Assembly (NCBI GenBank): GCA_012934845.2
Contig: WNNJ02002988.1
Coordinates: forward strand, 37,056-101,055
DNA length: 64,000 bases
Reading direction: 5' to 3'
From: Pomphorhynchus laevis
Taxonomy: Eukaryota > Acanthocephala > Palaeacanthocephala > Echinorhynchida > Pomphorhynchidae
A program made the position numbers and the translations under genes. The notes below the pieces were generated by a model. The model searched no databases and was not told the DNA's origin. It saw only the letters and a program-made list of their open reading frames with translations. This document shows, piece by piece, positions 55,600-64,000 of this stretch; the stretch's first letter is position 1, and each line of letters begins with the position of its first letter.

Positions 55600-55637
55600 T
55601 ATTCAAGCTTTCGACCAACTAGTGGCCTTCAGGAAAA
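55600..55637 (-). ncRNA. Hammerhead-like motif in PLE1 left arm
   Basis: Minus strand: TTTTC, CTGAA, GGCC-ACTAGTT-GGTC (stem II with one G-U), GAAA, AGCT, T17, GAAT. GAA pairs with TTC as stem I. Three bases shorter in the core than the right-arm copy. Confidence 0.5.
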
Positions 55638-55696
55638 TAATATCTACAATTGTAAAAATATTAATATAACAGCATAAATATATGATAGCATCTTAA

Positions 55697-57191
55697 GCTA
55701 GCGCGCGAAGTTCATAATGAATTATTGCCTTATTTAAAACAGACAGAATCTTACCTTTCAAGCACTGATGACTTTATTCGTAAGTTGGAGAAATTCGCAA
55801 ATTCAAGGAACGACAATTTTGACTTTGTAATGTATACACTAGACGTAAAATCCCTTTTCACACCTATCAAGTCTGACAGGGGCATAGCAGCGATTAAGTA
55901 TTTACTATCCAGAAAAGACGCTTCTGAGGATCATCGACTAGTCTTTTGTCAACAACTAAGGTTAATCCTAGAGTGTAACACTTTCACTTGCCAGCAAAAA
56001 GTATTTAGACAGAAAATTGGTACGGCAATGGGAAGTCCAGTTGGTCCTACATACGCTAGCTTATATGTTTCTAACTTGGAGGAGGAATATGTGTTCAAAC
56101 GTGAAAAGGCTCCACTAATGTGGGTGCGTTACATAGATGATGTGCTTATTATTTGGGATCACGGTAAGAGAGAATTTGAATTATTTGTCAGTGAACTAAA
56201 TAACCTATCTGAGCTTCGCTTTACTAACACTATAGAGATGAACAACTCGATTGGGTTTCTGGATGTAAGCATCCAAAGAATGAAGAATAGCTTCCAAACA
56301 TCTTTATATAGAAAATTCACTGGAACGAGAAGTATAGTGCACGCGAGCAGTTTACACACCCCTAAAACAAAGCGTCTAATAATTAGGAATGAGGCTATAC
56401 GGGCAAAGAAAATATGCTCATCGCCTGATATCTTTGAAAAACAATTAAGACTGCTAAAAATAGACTTAATGGAGAGAGGATACTCAAATAAACAAATTGC
56501 AAGACAATTTCAATATGCTCGAATTATCCCGAGAAAAACACTGCTATATGATAACAGAAGAAAGCCACTCACAAGTACAAACAACAAGGTGGTATGTACA
56601 TATCATCAGGCACTGAAAAATTTACCAAAGGAATTGAGAGAAATTACTAATGACAAGTGTCCCACTGAACGTAAACCGTTAATTTTGTTAAAATCTGGAT
56701 ATAACCTAAGAAGTTATTTTTCTGTCACAACTAATTATTCCACTGACATTAGTAGTAATGTACCGTGTGGAGATAAACGGTGTAAAACGTGTCAGATAAT
56801 GAATAACTCAAAAACATTCACAAGCTCCACTACAAAATTAACTTATAGAATCAGGGGTAACAATAACTGTAAGACACAAAATTCGGTTTATTAAGGCACT
56901 TGCACAGTCTGTCATGCACAATGTGTAGGGGAAAGCGGAAATAAGATGTCAGTTCGGATGAGCAACCGTAGAGCGGATATTAAAGCCTGTCGTATAAATG
57001 CAGATGGACGGGCATCACACCTCATTAAAAATCCAACACATGAAATTTCACTTGCAGTAATTGAGGGAAATATTCCCAACACTGCTAAAAGAAAGCGTAA
57101 GGAACTCTATTGGATAGCACAATTAATGACTGATAGATCGCTAAACAGTGAAGTGATAGGTGCACTGAAATTGGTGAAGAACAACATTTAA
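55697..57191 (+). pseudogene. PLE1 protein: RT and GIY-YIG endonuclease
   Basis: The frame is open from the left arm to 56894. It reads FVMYTLDVKSLFTPIK (RT motif A region), QKIGTAMGSPVGPTYASLYV (motif B region), APLMWVRYIDDVLIIW (catalytic YIDD) and NSIGFLDVSIQ. After RT come RNEAIRAKKICSSPDIF and LMERGYSNKQIARQF, the typical PLE linker, then CGDKRCKTCQIM. The GIY-YIG domain starts NCKTQNSVY and continues in 56946-57191 with MSVRMSNRRADIKACRI and RKELYWIAQLM. One stop interrupts the GIY-YIG start. It is closer to open than any other RT in the window. Confidence 0.85.
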
Positions 57192-57246
57192 GATGCTATC
57201 ATATATTTATGCTGTTATATTAATATTTTTACAATTGTAGATATTA

Positions 57247-57287
57247 TTTTCCTGAAAAAGGCCACTAGTTGGTCGAAAGCTTGAATA
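57247..57287 (+). ncRNA. Hammerhead-like motif in PLE1 right arm
   Basis: TTTTC, CTGAAAAA (57252-57259), GGCC-ACTAGTT-GGTC, GAAA (57275-57278), self-complementary AGCT, T17 at 57282, then GAAT. GAA pairs with TTC. Confidence 0.55.
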
Positions 57288-57429
57288 AAACGATATCTTT
57301 GTGTTTCCGGTTCAACTTAAAATCCGAGTATATATATTTTGATTAGAATATTTTTGAAATTTATATTTATAAATATATTTATCAAAATAGGTAAGTATAT
57401 AATATATATAAATATATATATGTATATAT

Positions 57430-57668
57430 ATTCCTGCCGAATTTAATTAGGATAATCCGGAAAGCACGTTGTCAGTTTAAAGAGGCTATGCCCATGCTAC
57501 TACGTAAGCAAATTCTCGGAGATGCCTTTTAAATATATCACAAGGCAGCCGAAACGACTGATGGTAGTTCACCCTACTGATGAGTGCTGCCGGCTACCAT
57601 CAGCTCGTCTAGGAGTGATAAGGAAGTCTGCTCTGCATGTAATCGAACTCCGGTTTTTGGCAAAATCT
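57430..57668 (+). mobile_element. Family F repeat with hammerhead boxes
   Basis: Sense strand plus. 57544-57620 holds GGCAGC-C-GAAAC (57551-57555), CTGATGGTAG, TTCACCCTA-CTGATGA (57577-57583)-GT-GCTGCC, CTACCATCAG-CTC-GTC (57607-57609) and TAGGAG. Three stems can form: GGCAGC/GCTGCC (II), CTGATGGTAG/CTACCATCAG continuing into AC/GT (III), and CCTA/TAGG (I). It ends in CCGGTTTTTGGCAAAATC before a TA run. Confidence 0.7.
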
Positions 57669-57669
57669 A

Positions 57670-57671
<2 letters not shown>

Positions 57672-57755
<84 letters not shown>
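57672..57755. repeat. (TA)n microsatellite
   Basis: TA run joining the F copy to the G array. Confidence 0.9.
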
Positions 57756-57756
57756 T

Positions 57757-59737
57757 AAATGGTGTTGCTTGATAGACTGGACTTCGATTCACGACTTTCA
57801 GTCACCATGTCACTTCTAGACGACCAATGAGTACCCGGCAACACTCATCAGTAGAATGAAGTACTCACTGGCCGTTTCGGTTGCCTGTGTGACATTGTGA
57901 ATAAAGGCGTTTCCGACACTTTGCTTAATTGTCTGAGGCTTACGCTCTTAACCAGATCAAATTGCTGTGCGGACCATCCTTAAACACTAGGCAGAGGTTG
58001 TTGCTGAATTGTCGCTGCAATCGTTGGATCCTTAATGGATACGGCAGTATAATAGTAGTGCACGGATGTGCTGAGTAGACAACAGTTCAGGATTTCTTAC
58101 AAAATACGGCATTTATACTAAATGGTGTTGCGTGATAGACTGGACTTCGATTCACGACATTCAGTCACCATGTCACTTCTAGACGACCAATGAGTACCCG
58201 GCAACATTCATCAGTAGAATGAAGTACTCGCTGTCCGTTTCGGTTGCCTGTGTGACATTGTGAATAAAGGCGTTTCCGACACTTTGCTTAATTGTCTGAG
58301 GCTTACGCTCTTAACCAGATCGAATTGCTGTGCGGACCATCCTTAAACACTAGGCAGAGGTTGTTTCTGAATTGTCGCTGCACTCGTTGGATCCTTAATG
58401 GATACGGCAGTATAATAGTAGTGCACGGATGTGCTGAGTAGACAACGGTCCAGGATTTCTTTTGAAGTACGGCATTTATACTAAATAGTGTTGCTTGATA
58501 GACTGGACTTCGATTCACGACTTTCAGTCACCATGTCACTTCTAGACGACCAATGAGTACCCGGCAACACTCATCAGAAGAATGAAGTACTCACTGGCCG
58601 TTTCGGTTGCCTGTGTGACTTTGTGAATAAAGGCGTTTCCAATACTTTGCTTAATTGTCTGAGGCTTACGCTCTTTACCAGATCGAATTGTGTGCGGACC
58701 ATCCTTAAGCACTAGGCAGAGGTTGTTGATGAATTGTCGCTGCACTCGTTGGATCCTTAATGGATACGGCAGTATAATAGTAGTGCACGGATGTGCTGAG
58801 TAGACAACAGTCCATGATTTCTTACAAAATACGGCGTTTATACTAAATGGTGTTGCTTGATAGACTGGACTTCGATTCACGACATTCAGTCACCATGTCA
58901 CTTCTAGACGACCAATGAGTACCCGGCAACACTCATCAGTAGAATGAAGAACTCGCTGGCCGTTTCGGTTGCCTGTGTGACATTGTGAATAAAGGCGTTT
59001 CCGACACTTTGCTTAATTGTCTGAGGCTTACACTCTTAACCAGATCGAATTGCTGTGCGGACCATCCTTAAACACTAGGCAGAGGTTGTTGCTGAATTGT
59101 CGCTGCACTCGTTGGATCCTTAATGGATACGGCAGGTATAATAGTAGTGCACGGATGTGCTGAGTAGACAAAGGTCCAGGATTTCTTACGAAATACGGCA
59201 TTTATACTAAATGGTGTTGCTTTATAGACTGGACTTCGATTCACGACTTTCAGTCACCATGTCACTTTTAGACGACCAATGAGTACCCGGCAACACTCAT
59301 CAGTAGAATGAAGTACTCACTGGCCTTTTCGGTTGCCTGCGTGACTTTGTGAATAAAGGCGTTTCCGACACTTTGCTTAATTGTCTGAGGCTTACGCTCT
59401 TAACCAGATCGAATTGCTGTGCGGACCATCCTTAAACACTAGGCAGAGGTTGTTGCTGAATTGTCGCTGCACTTGTTGGATCCTTAATGGATACGGCAGG
59501 TATAATAGTAGTGCACGGATGTGCTGAGTAGACAACGGTCCAGGATTTCTTACGAAATACGGCATTTTTACTAAATGGTGTTGTTTGATAGACTGGACTT
59601 CGATTCACGACTTTCAGTCCCTACCATGTCAATTCTAGACGACCAATGAGTACCCGGCAACACTCATCAGAAGAATGAAGTACTCAGTGGCCGTTTCGGT
59701 TGCCTGTGTGACTTTGTGAATACAGTCGTTTCCGACG
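57757..59737 (-). repeat. Family G tandem array, about 363-bp units, five periods plus a partial
   Basis: ACTTCGATTC recurs at 57781, 58144, 58507, 58869, 59233 and 59597, a period of 362-364 bp. Units differ by a few percent. On the minus strand each unit reads GGCAAC-C-GAAAC-GGCCAGTGAGTAC, TTCATTCTA-CTGATGA-GT-GTTGCC and GTACTCATTGG-TC-GTC-TAGAAGTGAC. Stem III is 15 pairs (two G-U) directly next to GAAAC and GTC. Short open frames inside are repeat by-products. Confidence 0.85.
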
Positions 59738-59762
59738 CCTTTATTCACATTTTACCATGTCA

Positions 59763-60195
59763 CAGAAGTGACATGTTGACTGAAATTCGTGAATCGAAGT
59801 CCAGTCTATCAAGCAACACATTTAGTATAAATGCAGTATTTCGTAAGCAATCCTGGACCGTTGTCTACTCAGCACATTCGTGCACTACTATTATATCTGC
59901 CGTATCCATTAAGGATCCAACGAGTGCAGCGACAATTCAGCAACAACCTCTGCCTAGTGTTTAAGGATGGTCCGCACAGCAATTCGATCTGGTTAATAGC
60001 GTAAGCCTCATACAATTAAGCAGTGTCGGAAACGCCTTTATTCACAAAGTCACACAGGCAACCGAAACGGCCAGTGAGTACTTCATTCTACTGATAAATG
60101 TTACCGTGTACTCATTGGTCGTCTAGAGGTGACATGGTGATTGAAAGTCGTGAATCGAAGTCCAATCTATCAAGCAATACCATTTAATATAAATG
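59763..60195 (+). repeat. Family G inverted copy, 361-bp unit plus 75 bp
   Basis: Opposite in orientation to the array. Homology starts at about 59763-59764 (AGAAGTGACATG), which corresponds within one base to the predicted cleavage site, and the next GTC-TAGAGG lies at 60121-60129. A short scrambled piece (59738-59762) joins it to the array. Confidence 0.75.
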
Positions 60196-60884
60196 CCATA
60201 AAATAACTTTTAAAATTACAAGTTATTTCACATTAAAGTTCTTTGCTATGTCATTTTTGTACGATATTAAAAAATAGTATTCGATATAAAAATTCGAATT
60301 TAGCAGCTGGTACTAGAGATATTAGGAATTGCAAAATGAGTTAAATAAGTTCCATCCTATGAATTTCATATCTTCAGAATTGATATTTGTCACAAAAAAA
60401 AACTAATTTGTATTTTTTAATAAAAAATTATTATTATTTCTCAAATTTTTGACATTGTGCCATATTGATGTTTTTTGTCTAAGCATTTGGTTATATAAAG
60501 TGCACACTAGAATAGGTACAACTAGTGTTGTATAAGAATCCAATTCGATTTTTGAATTTTCAGGTTCAGAAATTCTAGTTAATTCTAAAGTTTATCCTAA
60601 ATAGCTGATAATAAAACATAAATGAAATATTATTTTTTTAAACCAAGTAGATGATCAATCATTATAGAGATATGCCATTGAGAGCACTATCACCATCATT
60701 CTATAGACCAAAATGAAAAAATTTTCCGATATGTATTTGAGCAAGGGAAAAATAAAATTATTATACAAACATTAAACTAAACAGCAACAAAAAGAACTAA
60801 TTAACAAGAGTCCTGGCAATCAACACAAAAGCCATCGACTGACCACAATTGTCTTTTTTCTTTTTTAACAGAAGTTAGAAAATT
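60196..60884. other. AT-rich DNA, nothing recognised
   Basis: No motif-bearing frame or shared repeat was seen. Confidence 0.5.
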
Positions 60885-61190
60885 GAATCATCTAACTGAG
60901 TATGCGTATTTAATATAATTATAAAATTAACAAAACATAATAATGCTAAATCAAAATTTAATAATTAAATAATAAATAATTATAAATAATTGTTATAAGA
61001 TTTTTTATAATTTATCAAGTTAAAAAAAATGAAATTTAAAATAAACGTCATTTTAATGAATTGACTTATAAATAACAGACGTTGTATCAGAATAAGGATT
61101 AGAGGTCATCAGATGGAACTGCTATGCTATCAGATTTTGGCCCTTATTCCTCGACCCAGCATAGCAGCAGGGCAATAAGCGTCAATATAA
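60885..61190 (-). repeat. Family E / PLE-remnant 3' end, second copy
   Basis: Matches 26765-27095: CATCTAACTGAGTATGCG, the AT-rich block, AACAGACGTTGTATCAGAAT and GGAACTGCTATGCTATCAG with the CATAGCAG hairpin partner. Confidence 0.6.
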
Positions 61191-61745
61191 AAATGAATTG
61201 ATATTAAATTGATGTATTTTTATGATTGCAAATATGATGTTTCGAAGTATTAAACATATGAATAAATAAACAAGATAATCACAAAAACAGATGAATAAAT
61301 AAACAAGATAATCACAAAAAATTTCACAGTAGTGGCAAATACCTGAAGTGTAGGAATGAAAATGCATTATATTTGAGCAGATTTTATCATGGTATCCACG
61401 TAAAGATAAAAACCGTATAAACGGCAGTTTTTCGACAGGATTTCGTCAAGAGGCGTGTATAATAATATCAATTTAGTCCCTATAATTAAGTGACTAAATT
61501 ATTAAATTATTATAACATAATTTATTAAAATAACGTAAAGTATTTATTATACACATACCCTTTCGGTATGGGCGAAATTAGAATAAAAACAAAACATACA
61601 GCAAAATAAAGTGTGTAATCATAATAATTAAGTGAACAATTGACTAATGGTGATCGGACGAACTATAAATTTTGGTCAGTGACAGTAACAACATCAATAA
61701 CAACAATTTCTTGACAATAAAAAACAAATAATAATGCACAAGATT
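61191..61745. other. AT-rich DNA, one short tandem duplication
   Basis: ATGAATAAATAAACAAGATAATCACAAAAA is present twice in tandem near 61258-61320 (about 31-bp period). No gene recognised. Confidence 0.55.
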
Positions 61746-61749
61746 TTTC

Positions 61750-62930
61750 CTGTCAATCACTGGTCCGGGTGTCGGGTCGTGGAGGCAGTGCACGAATCAA
61801 ACTACTCCAGACATCGCGATCCTGGGTGACAGACCAGAGTTCTCTTTCAGATAGCCCAAAAATGTCTTCGGTTAGTTTCGAGATTTAATCTCTCTCCACC
61901 TGGTATCGAGAACTACCTCGGAGTCTCTTTCCAGAGAGTCCGGTCTGGAAAACCCTTCGAGAAAGGCAATCCTTAAACAACTAAGAACGTCTCCTAGCCA
62001 CCTCAGCTGGCTTTCTTCGATGTGGCGAAGTAGCGACTTTACTCCGAGTCTATCCCGGATGATCAAATTCCAAACCTTATCTCAAGGGCTAAGACCGGCC
62101 ACACTGTATTTGAGATATTATCCTTTCGGTCATAACCCAAAGCTCATGACCATAAATTAAGATATTAATGAAGATTGCACCAAAAGCTTCGCCTTAAGAC
62201 TCAACTCCCGCTTCACCACGACAGACCTTACAAAGAACGCATTGCTGCGTTAGCTGCACAAATCCGCTTCTCAATATCCCTGATGATCCTGCCGTTCATC
62301 TAGAACAATACCCCCCCAAGATACTTGAAGTCCTTCACATCGAGAAAAACCTTTTCCTCAATCCGGATTGACATTGACATCTGAATTCAATACGAACACG
62401 TAGAGGCAGTCTTGGAGGTACTAAGCAAATCCTTGCCGCTTGGCATTCCATCGTAAATCGATCTAATAGGCATGGTAAGTCTTGAAGACAAGTAGCCAGC
62501 AAATAAACCGAACTAAAGACCGACATCCGTCAGAGCAGCCCGTCTCGTAATTTTGTCCATGTAAACAATGAATAAAAGTAGAGGCTAAGGTATTCCGAGA
62601 TAATGTTGGGAGCATACGCACACACAACAGTTATCCCACTTCCCTCTTTTACTAAAAGTCTCAAAGACGCCAGCCTTTCGTTCACTGGGTTAATTCTCTC
62701 AACCACGAACGACAACCGGGGACTTGTAAGTATCCCTACACCCGCCTGCCGTCACTTTCCATTGGTAACTTCCGAATAGTTCAAGGTCCAACCTTGATCC
62801 AAAAGCTTAGTTCCAGTTCCAGAATAGTGAAGAGAAGTCACTTCGACTATTTCTAGACAGAAGCGAATCATCTCTTCAACTAATTATGGTTCCTTCTTCG
62901 CTAGGATCTTTTGAGTATACATTTTTATAA
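61750..62930 (-). pseudogene. Rex3/RTE-like LINE remnant with internal deletion
   Basis: Minus strand from 62930: EIVEVTSLHYSGTGTKLLDQ, GWTLNYSEV, AGVGILTSPRLS, VVERINPVNERLASLRLLV and ITVVCAYAPN, which are consecutive strands of a LINE apurinic endonuclease. After a jump (most of RT absent) come CLLDRFTMECQAARICL, FINILIYGHELWVMTERI, DRLGVKSLLRHIEESQLRWL and ERELWSVTQDRDVWSSLI with ALPPRPD. The YGHELWVMTER and QLRW..H blocks are the C-terminal signature of a widespread RTE/Rex3-like family. The clade name is my inference. Dead copy. Confidence 0.75.
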
Positions 62931-63410
62931 TTTAAGAGCTGAATGGTTCACACTATACTCCCGGGGCTTACAAGCCAAAGTTTTATAACCAAGAATTTTG
63001 ACCAAGATTATAACCAAGATTACAAGCAGATCAGACTTTGTTATCACTCCTTGACGATCTGATGGTAGCCGGCAGCACTCGTCAGTAGGGTGAACTATCA
63101 TCAGTCGTTTCGGCTGCCTTGTGATATATTAAAAAGGCATCTCCGAGAATTCGCAGACGTAGTAGCATAGGCATAGCCTCTTTAAACACACCACGTGCTT
63201 TCCGAATCATCCTAATTGATTTGGCAGTAAATTTTATTGCTGTCGTTGGTTGTTTTCTCACAGGATCCTTTGAGGATACATTTTTATAATTTAAGAGCTA
63301 AATGGTTTACACTGTGCTCCGAGAGCTTACAAGCTACAATTTTATAATAAAGAATTTTGCCAAAAACCGGAGTTTGATTACAAGAAGAGCAGACTTCGTA
63401 ATAACTCCTA
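62905..63410 (-). mobile_element. Family F repeat, one 358-bp unit plus a partial
   Basis: Sense minus. It begins TAGGAGTTATTACG at 63410, runs to the next box GTC-AAGGAGTGATAAC at 63055-63040 (358 bp), and continues to about 62905. The hammerhead boxes (GGCAGCC-GAAAC, TTCACCCTA-CTGACGA, GTGCTGCC, CTACCATCAG) lie at 63117-63050. GGATCCTTTGAGGATAC hairpins near 63262 mark the unit, as in families G (GGATCCTTAATGGATAC) and H. Confidence 0.7.
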
Positions 63411-63429
63411 GCTCTTAAATTATAAAATA

Positions 63430-64000
63430 TCCTATCAGAAACTTGTGTTTCTCTTACATTCGTAATATATATATTATTTGATAGTAGAATATTTCACACT
63501 GATCTGGTAGCCGATAAGTTTCATTTTTATAATCGTTGTTGGTAGCCAGCAGGGCTAATGTTTAGTTAAATACCGCATTTTTCTGGTTTTTATATTTTGC
63601 ATAACGGAAGGTACTAGTAAGATACTTACGTGCTTATTCGGCTTTTGACCGAGGATAATCATATTACGAGATTTTTAATTTTTAATTTGTTAGGAAAAAC
63701 ATTAAAAATAAAATGTGTAGCGCATATTACGATCTGAAACGTTAAATACATCATTAATAGACAATAGTTTATAACATATAAAACGTATATAAAGTAAAAG
63801 TTTATAAAATAAATTTTATGATAAAAATTATTTTTTTGAGATAAAAACATTTTTTTCTCAAATTTTTTCGACTATGAACAACGATTTTTTCATATTATTT
63901 GAATCAGCGGAATCGAATATACCAACAATCAAAGATTGTAATGGGGAACGGGGAAGGTGAAAGAGGAGATTGGGGAAGGGGGACAGAGGGAAGGGGGACA
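63430..64000. other. AT-rich DNA ending in a purine-rich run
   Basis: No gene seen. The last 60 bases are G/A-rich with GGGGAAGG and AAGGGGGACAG repeats, a low-complexity stretch that may continue past the window. Confidence 0.5.

Larger units (their letters stand above)
55557..57330 (+). mobile_element. Penelope-like element with terminal inverted repeats (PLE1)
   Basis: A 139-bp left arm (55557-55695) and a 143-bp right arm (57188-57330) are inverted copies, enclosing an RT/GIY-YIG coding region. Each arm carries a hammerhead-like motif (55600-55637 on minus, 57247-57287 on plus). PLE copies with direct or inverted terminal repeats are known. The coding region starts right at the arm and lacks the N-terminal PLE block, so the element is 5' truncated inside its repeats. 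Confidence 0.8.

Noticed and set aside
58303-58880. Two similar minus-strand frames ([10 protein letters not shown]...) as a gene family
   Set aside because: They repeat with the 363-bp satellite period and are broken in other units; repeat by-products.
57757-60195. Terminal inverted repeat DNA transposon
   Set aside because: The inverted G copy and the array look like TIRs, but there is no transposase, the array is a satellite, and the inverted copy starts at the ribozyme site.
63900-64000. Purine-rich end as a gypsy-type polypurine tract or promoter
   Set aside because: Low-complexity sequence with no adjacent LTR or gene; cannot be judged at the window edge.

Overview
This window looks like intergenic DNA from an invertebrate animal. 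It is AT-rich, carries long (TA)n runs, shows no bacterial gene organisation, and is packed with non-LTR retrotransposons, Penelope-like elements (PLEs), one small Ty3/gypsy element and short tandem repeats. I found no convincing host gene, tRNA or rRNA. Almost every coding stretch is a reverse transcriptase (RT), endonuclease (EN) or ORF1 fragment of a mobile element, and most are broken. The sequence does not let me name the species.

Layout. 1-1.7 kb: ribozyme-bearing repeats and PLE scraps. 1.7-4.8 kb: featureless AT-rich DNA. 4.8-10.3 kb: a decayed RT with a CCHC tail (-), a fold-back repeat and several LINE fragments. 10.76-16.97 kb: copy 1 of a segmental duplication made of I/Jockey-type LINEs; copy 2 lies at 35.6-44.2 kb and keeps 2.4 kb that copy 1 lacks. 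17.0-21.6 kb: a CR1-like LINE (-) with an intact ORF1 and a perfect 20-bp tandem array at its 5' end. 22.8-26.0 kb: a second CCHC-tailed RT (-) split by an AT-rich insertion. 27.7-31.6 kb: a gypsy fossil with 108-bp LTRs, inserted in the last codons of a LINE. 32-35.6 kb: LINE scraps and a CR1-like 3' end. 44.3-50.95 kb: a PLE (-) interrupted by a second CR1-like LINE (-). 51.5-52.2 kb: tandem 292-bp units with hammerhead ribozymes. 52.2-54.9 kb: a LINE (+) cut by a second PLE copy. 55.5-57.3 kb: a PLE flanked by inverted repeats. 54.9-63.4 kb: three related ~360-390-bp repeat families (here called F, G, H). 61.75-62.93 kb: a Rex3/RTE-like LINE remnant (-).

The most interesting theme is self-cleaving RNA. 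A canonical hammerhead core (588-629) sits in a 464-bp unit. A near-canonical one (51601-51641) is tandemly repeated. A variant with an extra core nucleotide and a self-complementary stem III recurs at the ends of several PLE-like elements. The F/G/H families carry all hammerhead boxes and three covarying stems, but with the three strands in an order that does not match the canonical fold within one unit. Two copies of these families begin at, or one base from, the predicted cleavage site. The likely shared logic is that PLE or LINE enzymes supply the RT and these short ribozyme RNAs use it. That last step is inference.
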